NCBI RefSeq assembly: GCF_000308655.1
Contig: NZ_BAGC01000113.1
Coordinates: forward strand, 124,001-188,000
Direction of reading: 5' to 3'
Origin: Nocardia niigatensis NBRC 100131
Lineage (GTDB): Bacteria > Actinomycetota > Actinomycetes > Mycobacteriales > Mycobacteriaceae
DNA length: 64,000 nt
Positions 25,617-35,330 of this stretch are shown here, one piece after another. A model generated the notes under the pieces. It had not been told where the DNA came from and made no database searches. It saw nothing but the letters and a program-made list of their open reading frames with translations. The stretch's first letter is position 1. Every line of letters starts with the position of its first letter. A program made the translations under genes and the position numbers.

Positions 25617-25916
25617 CACGTCGACTCCCTCGAGCTGTCCGGCCCACGCCCGCCACCCCGACTCCGATACGGATCCCGGACGATGCCGCGCATCCTGCCG
25701 CACCTGAGCTGGTGGCATGTACCCCCTCGCTTCATGTACAGCGAGGTCCGCGATGCCATCCGCCCGGGGTCGTCTCGGCCACGTAGACGGACGCCCGGCA
25801 CGTGAACCGTAACGAACCGGTCGTGCCCGGCGCGGCGCTGGGACGGGCTGGCGATCGAGTAGCAAACTTCCGGACATGTCTCCTTCGCCCGGTTACTGGC
25901 GCGGGTAGCGCCGAGG
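25617..25916. other. intergenic region with one hairpin
   Basis: No gene seen in these 300 bases. There is a perfect 7-bp stem CCTCGCT/AGCGAGG with an 8-nt loop at 25725-25746, about 110 bp after the kinase stop, that may act as a terminator. CATGTAC is repeated at its left edge and in its loop. Nothing else stands out. Confidence 0.4.
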
Positions 25917-26888
25917 ATGGCCGCGTCCGTCCGCCGTGGTCCCGCGCCCATGCTGGCGACCGGGGGGTCGCCGCCGGGCGGGCCCGGGTGGGCGATCGAG
26001 ATGAAGTGGGACGGGGTCCGCATCATCGCGGTGTGCGAGGGCGGGGAATGCAGTTTGTTCAGCCGCAACGGGAATGACGTCAGTGCGGCGTACCCGGAGA
26101 TCATCGCGGGCTTGAAAGTGCTGTCCGGCAAGGGATCTCTGATCTTGGACGGTGAGATCGTGGCGCCGGATCGGGACGGGGCGCCGTCGTTCGGGCTGTT
26201 GCAGCGGCGCATGCATGTGGCGCAGCCGGGGGAGCGCTTGGTGGCCGAGGTGCCGGTGCGGTACTTCGTCTTCGACGTGCTGCGCGTGGCGGGGGTCGAC
26301 GTCACGGGGGAGACATATCTGCAACGCCGGACGCGACTGCTGGAGCTGGAACCGGCCGAGCCGCTGTCGGTGCCGCCGCACTGGCTCGATGCGGATGCGG
26401 AGCAGTTGCTGGAGGTGGCGCGGGAGCATCGGATCGAGGGGATCGTGTCCAAACGGACGGATTCGGTGTACCTGCCGGGGCGGCGGTCGCCGGCCTGGAT
26501 CAAGACGCCGCTGCGGCAGAACACCGAAGTGGTGGTGGCGGGCTGGACGCCGGGGGCGGGCGGATTCGGCGCGACATTCGGATCGCTGGTCATGGGCGCG
26601 CACGATGAGACGGGGCGGTTGGTCTACATCGGCAATGTCGGCACCGGATTCACCCTGGCCGCCCGTCGCGCACTGCGGCACGCGCTCGACGAGATCACCG
26701 TCCCCGCAAGCCCTTTCGATCCGCCCCCGCCCGAATCCGCTGCGGGCGGCTGGCGCTGGGTCGAACCCATCCTGGTCGCGGACGTGGAGTACCGCGAATT
26801 CTCCGGTGAGCGACTGCGCCAGCCCAGCTGGAAGGGGTTGCGTACCGACAAGCCCCCGGCGCTGGTGGAAGTGCCGCCCGGGCGCTGA
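25917..26888 (+). CDS. ATP-dependent DNA ligase (LigD ligase-domain type)
   Basis: A 323-residue stand-alone ligase. Motif I is EMKWDGVR with the adenylated lysine near residue 31. Motif III-like LDGEIVAPD, VFDVL, motif IV EGIVSKR and motif V WIKTP follow in order, then an OB-fold C-terminus (YIGNVGTGF). It lacks the polymerase and nuclease domains of full LigD, as do the ligase-only proteins many actinomycetes carry beside Ku or LigD; no Ku gene is in the window. It would seal nicks or breaks in DNA repair. Start ATG 25917 has GAGG directly before it. Confidence 0.87.
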   Translation: MAASVRRGPAPMLATGGSPPGGPGWAIEMKWDGVRIIAVCEGGECSLFSRNGNDVSAAYPEIIAGLKVLSGKGSLILDGEIVAPDRDGAPSFGLLQRRMHVAQPGERLVAEVPVRYFVFDVLRVAGVDVTGETYLQRRTRLLELEPAEPLSVPPHWLDADAEQLLEVAREHRIEGIVSKRTDSVYLPGRRSPAWIKTPLRQNTEVVVAGWTPGAGGFGATFGSLVMGAHDETGRLVYIGNVGTGFTLAARRALRHALDEITVPASPFDPPPPESAAGGWRWVEPILVADVEYREFSGERLRQPSWKGLRTDKPPALVEVPPGR

Positions 26889-26984
26889 GGCCGCCTTGCG
26901 CCTGCACAGCACCCACCCGGCATAGACTTGTCGCCACGCCATAGCCATTTCGCTCGACCATTGCAGGATCGAGGCTGAAATCCC

Positions 26985-28331
26985 GTGGAGGCCGCCGAAC
27001 CGGAACGCCCGCCGGGCAAGAACGAGCGCGAGGAACTCACGCGACTGCGCCGAGAACTCGCGGCGCCGCGTGGCGGCTCGGACGGCGGCGACCCGGTAAC
27101 GGGACCGGAAGAGAAGCCACCCAGCGCACGTCGCCGCGCCCTGCGCTGGACGGCCACGGCCGCGCTGCTGATCCTCGTCGCCGTGCTGGCCATCGGTTCG
27201 GTGCTCGCTCGATTCGCCCACGGTGAATTGCTCGACACCGACCGCTACGTCCAGACCGTCGAACCACTCGGAACCAACCCGACACTGCAGAGCGAGCTGG
27301 CCGACCGGATCACCGACGCGATCATGGCGCGCGTCGACGTCCAGAACATCACCGCCCAGGCCCTGGCGGCCATCGCCGAATCCAACTCCCGGGTGCCGTC
27401 GGCTGTGGTCGGAGTGGCTCCGCTGGTCGGCAAGGAAGCGCGCGACTTCGTCCGGGACACAACGCAATCGGTGCTGGCCTCCGGCCAATTCCGGGGCTTG
27501 TGGATCGAAGCGAACCGGCAGGCGCACCAGGGCGTCGCTGCCGTGCTGAGGGATCGCGCTCATGCCGCGGTGGGCATGAGCGCGGACGGCACCGTGAGCG
27601 TGTCCATCGGCCCGATCATCGACCAGGTCCGGACCGCCTTGATCGCACGAGGATTCACCTTCGCCGACCGGGTGCCCGCCATCGACCGGTCCTTCGTGTT
27701 GTTCCGCTCGCCGGAGCTCGTCGAGGCGCGGGGATGGGTGTCGGTCCTCGACCGCGTCGCCCCGGTGCTGCCGTGGATCACGGTGCTCGTCGCGGCCTGC
27801 GCGGTGTGGGTCGCACCGCATGGCGCCCGCAGACGAGCCACCTTCTGGGTGGGTGTGGCGCTGGCCTTGGCGATGGCCCTGCTCGCGGTGGCCCTCGGCG
27901 TCGCCCGATCGGCCTACCTGGACGCCGTTCCCGCCGAGGTGATGTCCACGCCGACGGCCGCGGTGGTGATCGATGTCTTTCTCGTGCCGTTGCGGACCAC
28001 CGTACGGGCGTTGTTCGCGGTCGCCGTGCTGATCGTGTTCCTCGGGGTGCTCAGCGGGCCGTCGAGATCCGCGGTCGCCGTGCGTGCCGGGTACTACCGC
28101 GCTGTCACCGCACTGCGGTCACAGCGCACCGATCGGGAACCGAATGCCGTCGAATCCGCCGTGGCCCGATTCCGTGGCCCGTTGCGCGGCGGCATCGTCG
28201 CCCTCGCCGTGATCGTCCTCATCGCCTGGCGGTATCCGACGGGCCTGGTCGTCGCCGGGATAGTCCTGGCGGCACTCGCGGCACTGTTCATCGTGGAGCT
28301 GGCGGCCACCGGGGACCGGGCGCATCCCTGA
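26985..28331 (+). CDS. integral membrane protein, actinobacterial family
   Basis: A 448-residue protein: a charged cytoplasmic N-terminus (about 50 residues), a first helix (ATAALLILVAVLAIGSVLARF), a 180-residue extracytoplasmic region starting ELLDTDRYVQTVEPLGTN, then four or five helices, including a C-terminal hairpin (GGIVALAVIVLIAW). The DTDRYV..V.PL..NP opening of the outside region is shared by many actinobacterial membrane proteins of unknown function. GTG start with GAGG nine bases before. No enzymatic motif seen. Confidence 0.8.
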   Translation: MEAAEPERPPGKNEREELTRLRRELAAPRGGSDGGDPVTGPEEKPPSARRRALRWTATAALLILVAVLAIGSVLARFAHGELLDTDRYVQTVEPLGTNPTLQSELADRITDAIMARVDVQNITAQALAAIAESNSRVPSAVVGVAPLVGKEARDFVRDTTQSVLASGQFRGLWIEANRQAHQGVAAVLRDRAHAAVGMSADGTVSVSIGPIIDQVRTALIARGFTFADRVPAIDRSFVLFRSPELVEARGWVSVLDRVAPVLPWITVLVAACAVWVAPHGARRRATFWVGVALALAMALLAVALGVARSAYLDAVPAEVMSTPTAAVVIDVFLVPLRTTVRALFAVAVLIVFLGVLSGPSRSAVAVRAGYYRAVTALRSQRTDREPNAVESAVARFRGPLRGGIVALAVIVLIAWRYPTGLVVAGIVLAALAALFIVELAATGDRAHP

Positions 28332-28333
28332 GG

Positions 28334-29179
28334 TCAGGTGCCGCCGACGGGTTCCGGACCGCGCAGATAGCGCCCGACCGCGGACTCGTCCAACGCGAAC
28401 GCCCGGATGACCGCGGCCGCGCCCACGATCACCACCGACATCACGAAAAGCCAACTGACAGAGGTGAAAGCGAGCCCCCACGGCCCGAAGTGGTGCTCCG
28501 CGTTCGCCGCGATCCGGGGCAGCACGATCCGGGCGCCGATATGGACCGCGGTCAAACCGATCGCCGTCAGGAGCCCGCTGGCCCAGACCACCCGCCCGCT
28601 CAGCGCGCCCTTGGTCAGCAGGAACGGCGCATACGCCCACACCAGCGTCCACACCGCGATCTCACCGAGCGCCGCGAGGGGCTGCCCCGCGTACCGGATA
28701 TCGGTCAGATCCCGGGTCTGCTCGACCAGCGCTGCCGACAGCGCCACCGCCAGCAGCGCGGTGAACCACCGCCAGGCATCGCGCGGTCCCATCGACGGCA
28801 CCCGCCACACCGCCCCGTACACGCGGCCGAGTGCGCGCGCGAACGAGGTGCCGCTGAGGATCACCATCAGCAACCCGACCACACCGAACCCGGTCAGTGA
28901 CGACTCCGGAACCTCGGCCGCATCCCCGACCGCCACCGCCCGCGGATCGAAACCGAACTGGTCGCGGATGGTGCCGGTGGTCGGATGCCAGCCGGTGAAC
29001 GCCGACGCGGCGATAATTACGGGCAGCACCGAGGTGAAGATCTGCGCCGCCAGCGCCAGCGACCGGTCGACGAGCTCGATCTCGATCAGGGTCTCGGCCA
29101 CCCGCCACAGGGTCCGGCCCGCGGGCGTCGCGCGCATCCAGTCCCTGACCTTCGTGGAGGCCTGTCGAATCAGCGACAT
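28334..29179 (-). CDS. YihY/BrkB-like membrane protein
   Basis: A 281-residue protein with about six membrane helices. It starts with a basic amphipathic segment and ELVDRSLALAAQIFTSVLP, which matches the YihY/virulence-factor BrkB family (UPF0761) core, and continues GLLMVILSGTSFARALGRVYG. The family is conserved but its transport role is unsettled. It is convergent with the preceding membrane-protein gene, whose stop lies only 2 bp away. Confidence 0.75.
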   Translation of the reverse strand: MSLIRQASTKVRDWMRATPAGRTLWRVAETLIEIELVDRSLALAAQIFTSVLPVIIAASAFTGWHPTTGTIRDQFGFDPRAVAVGDAAEVPESSLTGFGVVGLLMVILSGTSFARALGRVYGAVWRVPSMGPRDAWRWFTALLAVALSAALVEQTRDLTDIRYAGQPLAALGEIAVWTLVWAYAPFLLTKGALSGRVVWASGLLTAIGLTAVHIGARIVLPRIAANAEHHFGPWGLAFTSVSWLFVMSVVIVGAAAVIRAFALDESAVGRYLRGPEPVGGT

Positions 29180-29389
29180 TCGAATGCCTCCCTCAGCTCG
29201 ACTTCCCGACCGGTCACCAGGGACTCCGATCTATGAAACCAAGAACCCGGTCGGTTCTGTGGCTCCGCGCTCAGCGAGTTCCGTGGCCGGCCCTCGGCCG
29301 GCCCGGATCGAGCATCCGCCCCGCGAACGAACCATGTGATGCGGCAACGCAATTGGCGAAATCGCAGGCGATCGACCACAATCGAAGGA

Positions 29390-29803
29390 ATGGGCAGCGT
29401 TGGAGCACGAAGACTGCGCGAGCTCTCGGCTGCCGAGTCACTGAAACGGCTGGCCGGCGCGCAATACGGGCGAATTGTGTACTCGCGCCGCGGACTTCCG
29501 ATCATCCGGCCGGTCAATCACATCGTCGAAGAGGACGTCGTGGTGGTGCGCGCGCATCTGGGCGCCAGCCTGCTGCGCGGTGACGGCCAGGTGGTGGCAT
29601 ACGAGGCCGACTCCTTCGACGAGCACACCCGGCAGGGCTGGAGCGTGATCGTCAGCGGGGTCGCCCGCGTGGTCATGGACCCCGAGCAGGTGCAGCGCTA
29701 CGAGACCCTGCTCGATCCCTGGATCAATATGCCGATGGACCATGTCATCCGCATCGAGGCCGAGATCGTCACCGGCCTCGAGTTGATCGACGAGGCCGGC
29801 TAG
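29390..29803 (+). CDS. pyridoxamine-5'-phosphate-oxidase-like flavin-binding split-barrel protein
   Basis: A 137-residue protein with the split-barrel pattern: CAESL-like opening (LSAAESLKRLAGAQYGRIVY), PIIRPVNHIVEEDVVVVRAH, then SVIVSGVARVV. Members bind FMN, F420 or haem and reduce or store small molecules. ATG 29390 is chosen as the normal family start; a longer frame from 29336 has no ribosome site. A second, unrelated split-barrel gene is at 62781. Confidence 0.75.
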   Translation: MGSVGARRLRELSAAESLKRLAGAQYGRIVYSRRGLPIIRPVNHIVEEDVVVVRAHLGASLLRGDGQVVAYEADSFDEHTRQGWSVIVSGVARVVMDPEQVQRYETLLDPWINMPMDHVIRIEAEIVTGLELIDEAG

Positions 29804-29882
29804 ACACGCGCCCCCGGCTGTGCCACGCGCCGCGGCGACTGTGACCTCCGATACCACTCCGGTAGCGTGGCACGCCGTTGGA

Positions 29883-29926
29883 CCGAGCCCGGCAAACCGC
29901 CGGCAGGCTCGGCGCGGCCGGCGGTT
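29883..29926 (+). ncRNA. possible pseudoknot-type leader of the amino-acid permease gene
   Basis: Two interleaved perfect stems lie 52-95 bases before the permease start. Stem A is CCGAGCC (29883-29889) with GGCTCGG (29906-29912). Stem B is AACCGCCGGC (29895-29904) with GCCGGCGGTT (29917-29926). The order A-B-A'-B' with short links fits a compact H-type pseudoknot, or two competing hairpins. No known riboswitch was recognised, and high GC makes chance stems possible. Confidence 0.35.
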
Positions 29927-29977
29927 CCCGATCACGAACGGCGGGTTCCGGCCGCACGCACGTGAGAGGAACCACAT

Positions 29978-31390
29978 TTGACAGCCTCGGAAAGGCAGCT
30001 GCCGGCCACCGGTAGCGCATCCACGGACGACGAGGGCTACTCCCGCGGCTTGTCGCCGCGCACCATCCAGATGATCGCCATCGGCGGCGCGATCGGCACC
30101 GGCCTGTTCTACGGCGCGGGCGGCGCGATCCAGAAGGCCGGGCCGGCACTCATCCTCTGCTACTTGGCCGCCGGCCTCGCCATCTTCGTGATCATGCGAG
30201 CCCTGGGCGAACTCCTCACCTACCGCCCGGTCACCGGCAGCTTCGCCGAATACGCCAATGAATTCCTCGGCCGCTTCGCGGGTTTCGCCACCGGCTGGAC
30301 GTACTGGGCGGTCTGGGTGGCCACCTGCATGGCCGAGATCACCGTGGCCGGCAAGTACGTGCAGTACTGGTTCAACATCCCGCAGTGGGTGACCGCGCTG
30401 GTGGTGCTGGGCATCATGTTCGTCGCCAACCTGGTGTCGGTGCGGCTGTTCGGCGAGGGCGAATTCTGGTTCTCCGCCATCAAGGTGACCGCCATCGTGT
30501 CCATGATCGTGATCGGCGTCGGCGTGCTGATCTTCCACTTCGGCCATGCCACCAACCCGACCGTCACGAATCTGTGGAACGACGGCGGCGTGTTCCCCAA
30601 CGGTTTCGGGCAGGCGCTGCTGGCCCTGCAGATCGTGGTATTCGCCTATGTCGGTGTGGAATTGGTGGGAGTCACCGCCGGTGAGGCGCGCGACCCGAAG
30701 CACACGCTGCGCAAGGCCATCAACAGCCTGCCCCTGCGCATCGGCCTGTTCTACGTCGGCGCGCTCGTGATCATCATGTCGGTGTCGAGCTGGCGCACCT
30801 TCCACGCGGGCCGCAGCCCGTTCGTGGAGATCTTCGAGCAGATCGGCATCCCGGGCGCGGCCGGCATCATCAACTTCGTGCTGCTGACCGCGGCCCTGTC
30901 GTCCTGCAACTCCGGCATCTACTCGACCGGGCGCATGCTGCGCAGCCTGGCGCAGCGCGAAGAGGCCCCGGCCGCCCTGGGCTCGCTCAGCAGCCGATCG
31001 GTGCCCGCGGCCGGTATCGCGGTGTCGGCGGCGGTCATGGTGATCGGTGTCGCGGTGAACTACTTCTCGCCGGACAAGGCATTCGGCTACATCACGTCGG
31101 TGTCCACCATGGGCATCATCTTCGTGTGGGGCGTCATCCTGGTCTGCCACCTGCTCTACCGCCTGCGCGTCAAGGCGGGTGTGCTGCCCGCCAGCGACTA
31201 CCGCCTGCCCGGCGCGCCCGTCACCACGGTGCTCGCCCTGGGCTTCCTGGCCCTGGTCGTGGTGCTGCTGTTCTTCACCGAGGACGGTCGCAGCGCCCTC
31301 GTGGTCGGCCTGGTCTGGGGCGCCCTCGTCTGCGCCGGCTACCCGCTGCTCAGCCGCAAGTACTCTCGGGAAGCCCTTCAGAACAGCTAA
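29978..31390 (+). CDS. amino-acid permease (APC superfamily, AAT type)
   Basis: A 470-residue 12-helix transporter. The first helix has the substrate-binding IGGAIGTGLFYGAGGAIQKAG motif of amino-acid:proton symporters (AnsP/GabP/CycA group), and GSFAEYANEFLGRFAGFATGW is the second family block. It probably imports an amino acid; which one cannot be read. TTG start with GAGAGGA about 8 bases before. The leader holds interleaved stems (29883-29926). The LCP gene starts 11 bp after the stop, so the two may share a transcript. Confidence 0.9.
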   Translation: MTASERQLPATGSASTDDEGYSRGLSPRTIQMIAIGGAIGTGLFYGAGGAIQKAGPALILCYLAAGLAIFVIMRALGELLTYRPVTGSFAEYANEFLGRFAGFATGWTYWAVWVATCMAEITVAGKYVQYWFNIPQWVTALVVLGIMFVANLVSVRLFGEGEFWFSAIKVTAIVSMIVIGVGVLIFHFGHATNPTVTNLWNDGGVFPNGFGQALLALQIVVFAYVGVELVGVTAGEARDPKHTLRKAINSLPLRIGLFYVGALVIIMSVSSWRTFHAGRSPFVEIFEQIGIPGAAGIINFVLLTAALSSCNSGIYSTGRMLRSLAQREEAPAALGSLSSRSVPAAGIAVSAAVMVIGVAVNYFSPDKAFGYITSVSTMGIIFVWGVILVCHLLYRLRVKAGVLPASDYRLPGAPVTTVLALGFLALVVVLLFFTEDGRSALVVGLVWGALVCAGYPLLSRKYSREALQNS

Positions 31391-31401
31391 CCTCGGTGGG
31401 C

Positions 31402-33108
31402 ATGACGCACGCTCGAGATCGCCGGGGGAGGCAATCGGCTGCGTACGACCCCGACACGGTGCCGCTACGCCCGAGTAGACGCAGCCGATCCAGACCCCGC
31501 CCGCCCGCCGCCCGCCGCCCCCGTGAACGCCCCGAGCGAACACGCCGGGCGCTGGCTGCCGGGCGGGTGGCAATGGCCCTGCTGGCGGTCGCGGCGCTGA
31601 CCGCCACCGGCGCGGCCTGGCGCAGATACCATCAGGAATTGAGCGGGCTGACCATCTCCGGCGTGACCCCGGACGGCCCCAAATCGAGTGGCAAGACACA
31701 GAACATCCTCGTCATGGGCCTGGACAGCCGCCTCGACGAGCACGGCAATCCACTGCCCCAGGACATGTACGACGCGTTGCACGCGGGGGACGACAGCGAG
31801 GGCGGTTTCAACTCGAATGTGCTGATCCTGGTGCACATTCCGGGCGACGGTTCCAAATCCACCGCCATCTCCATTCCCCGCGACGACTACGTCACCCTCG
31901 ATCCCGCCTCCTGCGCCACCTCCCCGTGCAAGGGAAAGATCAAGCAGGCCTACGGATTCGCCTACGCGCGGGCCAAGGACAAGCTCACCGCCGCCGGGAT
32001 CAAGGACCCCCTCGACCTCGATCGGAAATCCCGCGACGCGGGCCGGCTGGCCGAGAGCAATACGGTCGGCAAGTTCCTCGGCAATGTGCCCGTCGACCAT
32101 TTCGTCGAGATCACCCTGGCCGCCTTCTTTCAGATCGCCGAGGCCGAACAGCCGATCACGGTGTGCCTCAACGAGGACACCTCCGACAGCTTCTCCGGCG
32201 CCAATTTCAAGAAGGGCAAGCAGCAGATCGACGCCTCGCAGGCCATGGCCTTCGTGCGCCAGCGCCGCGATCCCGACCAGCCGCTGTTCACCGACCTCGA
32301 CCGCACCCGCCGCCAGCAGGCGTTCATCGTGTCACTGGCCCGGCAGCTGCAGGACGGCGGCACGCTGAGCAGCACCAGCAAGCTGCGCGCGCTGCTGGAC
32401 ATCGCCAAGCAGAACACCGCCATCGACAGCGGCCTGGACCCGCTGTCGTTCGCGCAGCGCGCCTCCGCCCTGCTCGACGACGGGCTGTCGCTGTACACGC
32501 TGCCGGTCAAGGACTTCGGTACCGACGACGCGGGGGAGTCCATCAATATCGTCGACCCGGACGAGATCAAGGGCATCGTGAAAAACCTGCTGTCCCCGGG
32601 CGATTCCGGCGCCACCACGACCACCACGCCCGCGCCGGCCACCACCGCCGCAATCCCGGACGCCGCCGGGATCGTGCTCAACGTCGTCAACAGCTCCGGC
32701 GAGAACGGCCTGGCAGCCAAGGTCGAACAAGCCCTGGCCGCACAGGGTTTCACCCAGGGCACCGCCACCACCGGCGCCGCCCGCGACACCACCACCCTCA
32801 CCTACGGTGCGGGCGCCGAATCCGCGGCCACCGCCCTCGCCGCCCAACTCGGACTCACCGCGACCGAATCGACGGCCGTGGCAGCCCAGGCCGTCCGGCT
32901 CACCCTCGGCAGCGACGCCCGCACCGGCCCCCTCGCGAATCTGCCCATCGACCAGGCCGATCCGACCACCTCCGCCACCCGCACCAAGACCCCGGCCACG
33001 TCCACCACCCCGCCCGCCCCGGTCTCGGCCACCGCCCCCGGCTCCAACGCGCCCGAGGCCACCGACCTGTCGCAGATGGACACCGGCGGCATTCCCTGTG
33101 TGAGGTAA
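31402..33108 (+). CDS. LytR-CpsA-Psr (LCP) cell-wall polymer ligase with LytR_C domain
   Basis: A 568-residue membrane-anchored protein: a basic cytoplasmic tail of about 55 residues, one helix (VAMALLAVAALTATGAAW), the LCP catalytic domain (LVMGLDSR, NSNVLILVHI, SIPRDDYV, MAFVRQRRD with the conserved arginines), a Thr/Pro linker and a LytR_C domain (VLNVVNSSGENGLAAKVEQA). LCP proteins attach arabinogalactan or other polymers to peptidoglycan in mycolic-acid bacteria. A Thr/Pro-rich tail follows. A much longer upstream frame overlaps the permease and is rejected. Confidence 0.92.
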   Translation: MTHARDRRGRQSAAYDPDTVPLRPSRRSRSRPRPPAARRPRERPERTRRALAAGRVAMALLAVAALTATGAAWRRYHQELSGLTISGVTPDGPKSSGKTQNILVMGLDSRLDEHGNPLPQDMYDALHAGDDSEGGFNSNVLILVHIPGDGSKSTAISIPRDDYVTLDPASCATSPCKGKIKQAYGFAYARAKDKLTAAGIKDPLDLDRKSRDAGRLAESNTVGKFLGNVPVDHFVEITLAAFFQIAEAEQPITVCLNEDTSDSFSGANFKKGKQQIDASQAMAFVRQRRDPDQPLFTDLDRTRRQQAFIVSLARQLQDGGTLSSTSKLRALLDIAKQNTAIDSGLDPLSFAQRASALLDDGLSLYTLPVKDFGTDDAGESINIVDPDEIKGIVKNLLSPGDSGATTTTTPAPATTAAIPDAAGIVLNVVNSSGENGLAAKVEQALAAQGFTQGTATTGAARDTTTLTYGAGAESAATALAAQLGLTATESTAVAAQAVRLTLGSDARTGPLANLPIDQADPTTSATRTKTPATSTTPPAPVSATAPGSNAPEATDLSQMDTGGIPCVR

Positions 33109-33178
33109 CCGAATTCGCGCGTGCCCCGGGCGCGGCGGGCGTAGCTTTCTTGGTGCAGGCCAGTTTCGAGGGGCGAAC

Positions 33179-34570
33179 ATGAACGATCCGCGACGCTATG
33201 TGATCATCGGCGGCGGGCTGGCGGGCATGGCGTCCGCGGTCTGGCTGGCCGAGGCCGGCAAACAGGTCACGCTCCTGGAACGGCGCGGGCGGCTCGGCGG
33301 GCGCACCCACGCACTGGAGGTCGCTCCGCTGCGCGACATTCCCGACAACGGGCAGCATGTGATCGCCAGCGGCTACGTGCATCTGTTCCGATACCTGACC
33401 AGTGTCGGCACCCGTCAGTACGTGACCTTTCCGCAGCAGGGCGTGCTGCGCTGGCCCGGCGGGCGCACCGCGACCATGGGCACCACCGGTTTTCCCGCGC
33501 TGCGCGCCCTGTTCGGCGCCCACCCCGACGCGACCACCCGCGATCGGCTGCGCGCTGCGACCGCCACGGTCCGGATGGGCTGGCAGTGCCTGCGGCAGCC
33601 CGGCGACCTCGCCGACCTCACCACCGACCAGTGGTTCCGGCGGCTCGGCATGCCCGACACCGCGCGGGAGGCGCTGTGGGACTGGCTGGCGCTCGGCATC
33701 GCCGCCGAACCGGTGCGGCAGGAGTCGGCCAAGGTGTTCGCCGACGTACTGGCCACCGGAATCCGGCTGGGCGTCCGGCATTTGCGGCCCGTCAGTATCG
33801 GCTATCCCACCACCGACCTCGACACCCTTTTCGTCTCCGGCGCGCAGCGGGTGTTCGACCGGCACGGGGTGGAGGTGCGCTACCGGGCGGTGGCCCGGCG
33901 CATCCGCATCGAGGACGGCGCGGTCACCGGCGTCGTACTGGCCGACGGCGAGGTACAGCCCGCCGACGCGGTGGTGTGCGCGGTGCCCAACTCCTACATC
34001 GGCGGCCTGCTCGACGAACTGCCCGAACACGACCGGATCTATTCGGCCGCCGACAAACTCGGCTACACGCCGATCGTCAGCACCAACCCGTACCTGGACC
34101 GCCCGCTCGGCACCAAGGCCGCCATGGAGGCGCTCATCGGCGGCGCGGGCGTCATCGACGAGGTGTTCGACCGGCAGCGCATGCACGGGCGCGGCACCCT
34201 CGACGGCTGGCTGTACTGCCTGACCACCAGCGGCGCCTACGAGCAGATCCACAAACCGCACCATGCGGTGGTGGACGAGCAGATGGCGCTGCTGCGGCGC
34301 TACTACCCGGATGCCGCGGATGCGAAAGTGCTGCACGCGCAGGTGGTTCCGATGCCGCGGGCGACCTTCTCACAGGTGGTCGGCACCGATGGGCTGCGGC
34401 CTGAACAGCGCACGTCGGTGCCGACGCTGGTGCTGGCGGGGGATTGGACCCGAACCGACTGGTCGGCCACGATGGAGAGTGCGGCCCAGAGCGCGGCCAA
34501 GGCCGTCGAGTTACTGCTCGCCCTGCCCTCCGCCCGGCAGATCGAGGACCGTTCGGGCAGTCGCCGTTGA
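33179..34570 (+). CDS. HpnE-like FAD-dependent amine oxidase/desaturase
   Basis: A 463-residue flavoprotein: N-terminal VIIGGGLAGMASAVWLAEAG dinucleotide fold, RGRLGGRTH, then DNGQHVIASGYVHLF. The last is a hallmark of hydroxysqualene dehydroxylase (HpnE) and squalene-associated desaturases. The C-terminal FAD contact is LVLAGDWTRTDW with SATMESAAQSA. No other squalene or hopanoid gene is in the window, so the true substrate could be another isoprenoid or carotenoid. ATG 33179 follows GAGGGG. Confidence 0.82.
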   Translation: MNDPRRYVIIGGGLAGMASAVWLAEAGKQVTLLERRGRLGGRTHALEVAPLRDIPDNGQHVIASGYVHLFRYLTSVGTRQYVTFPQQGVLRWPGGRTATMGTTGFPALRALFGAHPDATTRDRLRAATATVRMGWQCLRQPGDLADLTTDQWFRRLGMPDTAREALWDWLALGIAAEPVRQESAKVFADVLATGIRLGVRHLRPVSIGYPTTDLDTLFVSGAQRVFDRHGVEVRYRAVARRIRIEDGAVTGVVLADGEVQPADAVVCAVPNSYIGGLLDELPEHDRIYSAADKLGYTPIVSTNPYLDRPLGTKAAMEALIGGAGVIDEVFDRQRMHGRGTLDGWLYCLTTSGAYEQIHKPHHAVVDEQMALLRRYYPDAADAKVLHAQVVPMPRATFSQVVGTDGLRPEQRTSVPTLVLAGDWTRTDWSATMESAAQSAAKAVELLLALPSARQIEDRSGSRR

Positions 34571-34619
34571 CCCCCTCCGCCGAACTCGCCCGCAGCCCGA
34601 TCCGACAGCGCCCGACCCT

Positions 34620-34970
34620 CTAGCCCTGCGTCTCGGCAATGCTCAGGTATACGACCATGATCGTGAACAGGAACCACGCCGCCCCCTGCCAGATCGGCCA
34701 CGCCCGTTCCGCCCGCCACGCCCGGAACGCGATCACCAACGCCCCGATTCCCCCGAACAGCAGAATCCCACCCGGCACCAGGCCCACCACGACCCGTGAG
34801 GTCCCGTCACACAGACTCGACCCGGCATTCAGACACGCAGGCCGAGCAGCCGCCCACACCAGCGAGATCACCGCCGCGACCGCGGTCCCACCCAGCACGC
34901 CCAGCACATAGGTGGTCGCATGCCGCAACATCGACGGATCGTTCCACCGCTTCTCCACGTCGTTCACCAT
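34620..34970 (-). CDS. small membrane protein, unknown function
   Basis: A 116-residue protein with three likely helices (TYVLGVLGGTAVAAVISLVW, VVVGLVPGGILLFGGIGALV, WQGAAWFLFTIMVVYLSI) and one cysteine pair in the first loop (PACLNAGSSLCDG), probably a disulfide outside the membrane. ATG 34970 has AGGAGG upstream. It is convergent with the HpnE-like gene. Family not recognised. Confidence 0.7.
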   Translation of the reverse strand: MVNDVEKRWNDPSMLRHATTYVLGVLGGTAVAAVISLVWAAARPACLNAGSSLCDGTSRVVVGLVPGGILLFGGIGALVIAFRAWRAERAWPIWQGAAWFLFTIMVVYLSIAETQG

Positions 34971-35330
34971 GACCCCACCTCCTGACACGCCGGACCTCGC
35001 CGATACCACCATCGTCGTCCTACCCGCCGCCCCTCGCCACGTCGAGCCCACAGCATGAGGCCCCACCGGTGTCGTAGCGATCACACGCGAGCAGGCCACC
35101 ACAGGACAGATACTGGCCCTGCGCGCGGAACCGGCACACAACGCCTGAACCGTCGATCACCGCGCGCCGCATCAGCCCGGGGTCCGAGATGGTCCCTGCC
35201 CGTTGATCTTCCACGCCTCCGCGCCGAGACCGTGACCTGACGTGGAGGTGATCCAAGTCACCGGTGGCCGCTATCAGGGATTCGGGGGCTGCCTCGTTCA
35301 GGGAGCATGCGAACCAGACAGGAGCGAACC
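34971..35330. other. gene-free stretch
   Basis: No supported gene. On the minus strand a cysteine-rich run (VVCRFRAQGQYLSCGGLLAC, then DRYDTGGASCCGLDVA) ends at 35020 but has no plausible start and may be the tail of a lost gene. Confidence 0.3.

Noticed and set aside
29438..31699. A 753-codon open frame on the minus strand opposite the permease and the LCP gene start.
   Set aside because: It is the antisense shadow of two well-supported genes; the translation is Gly/His/Asp-rich with no domain.
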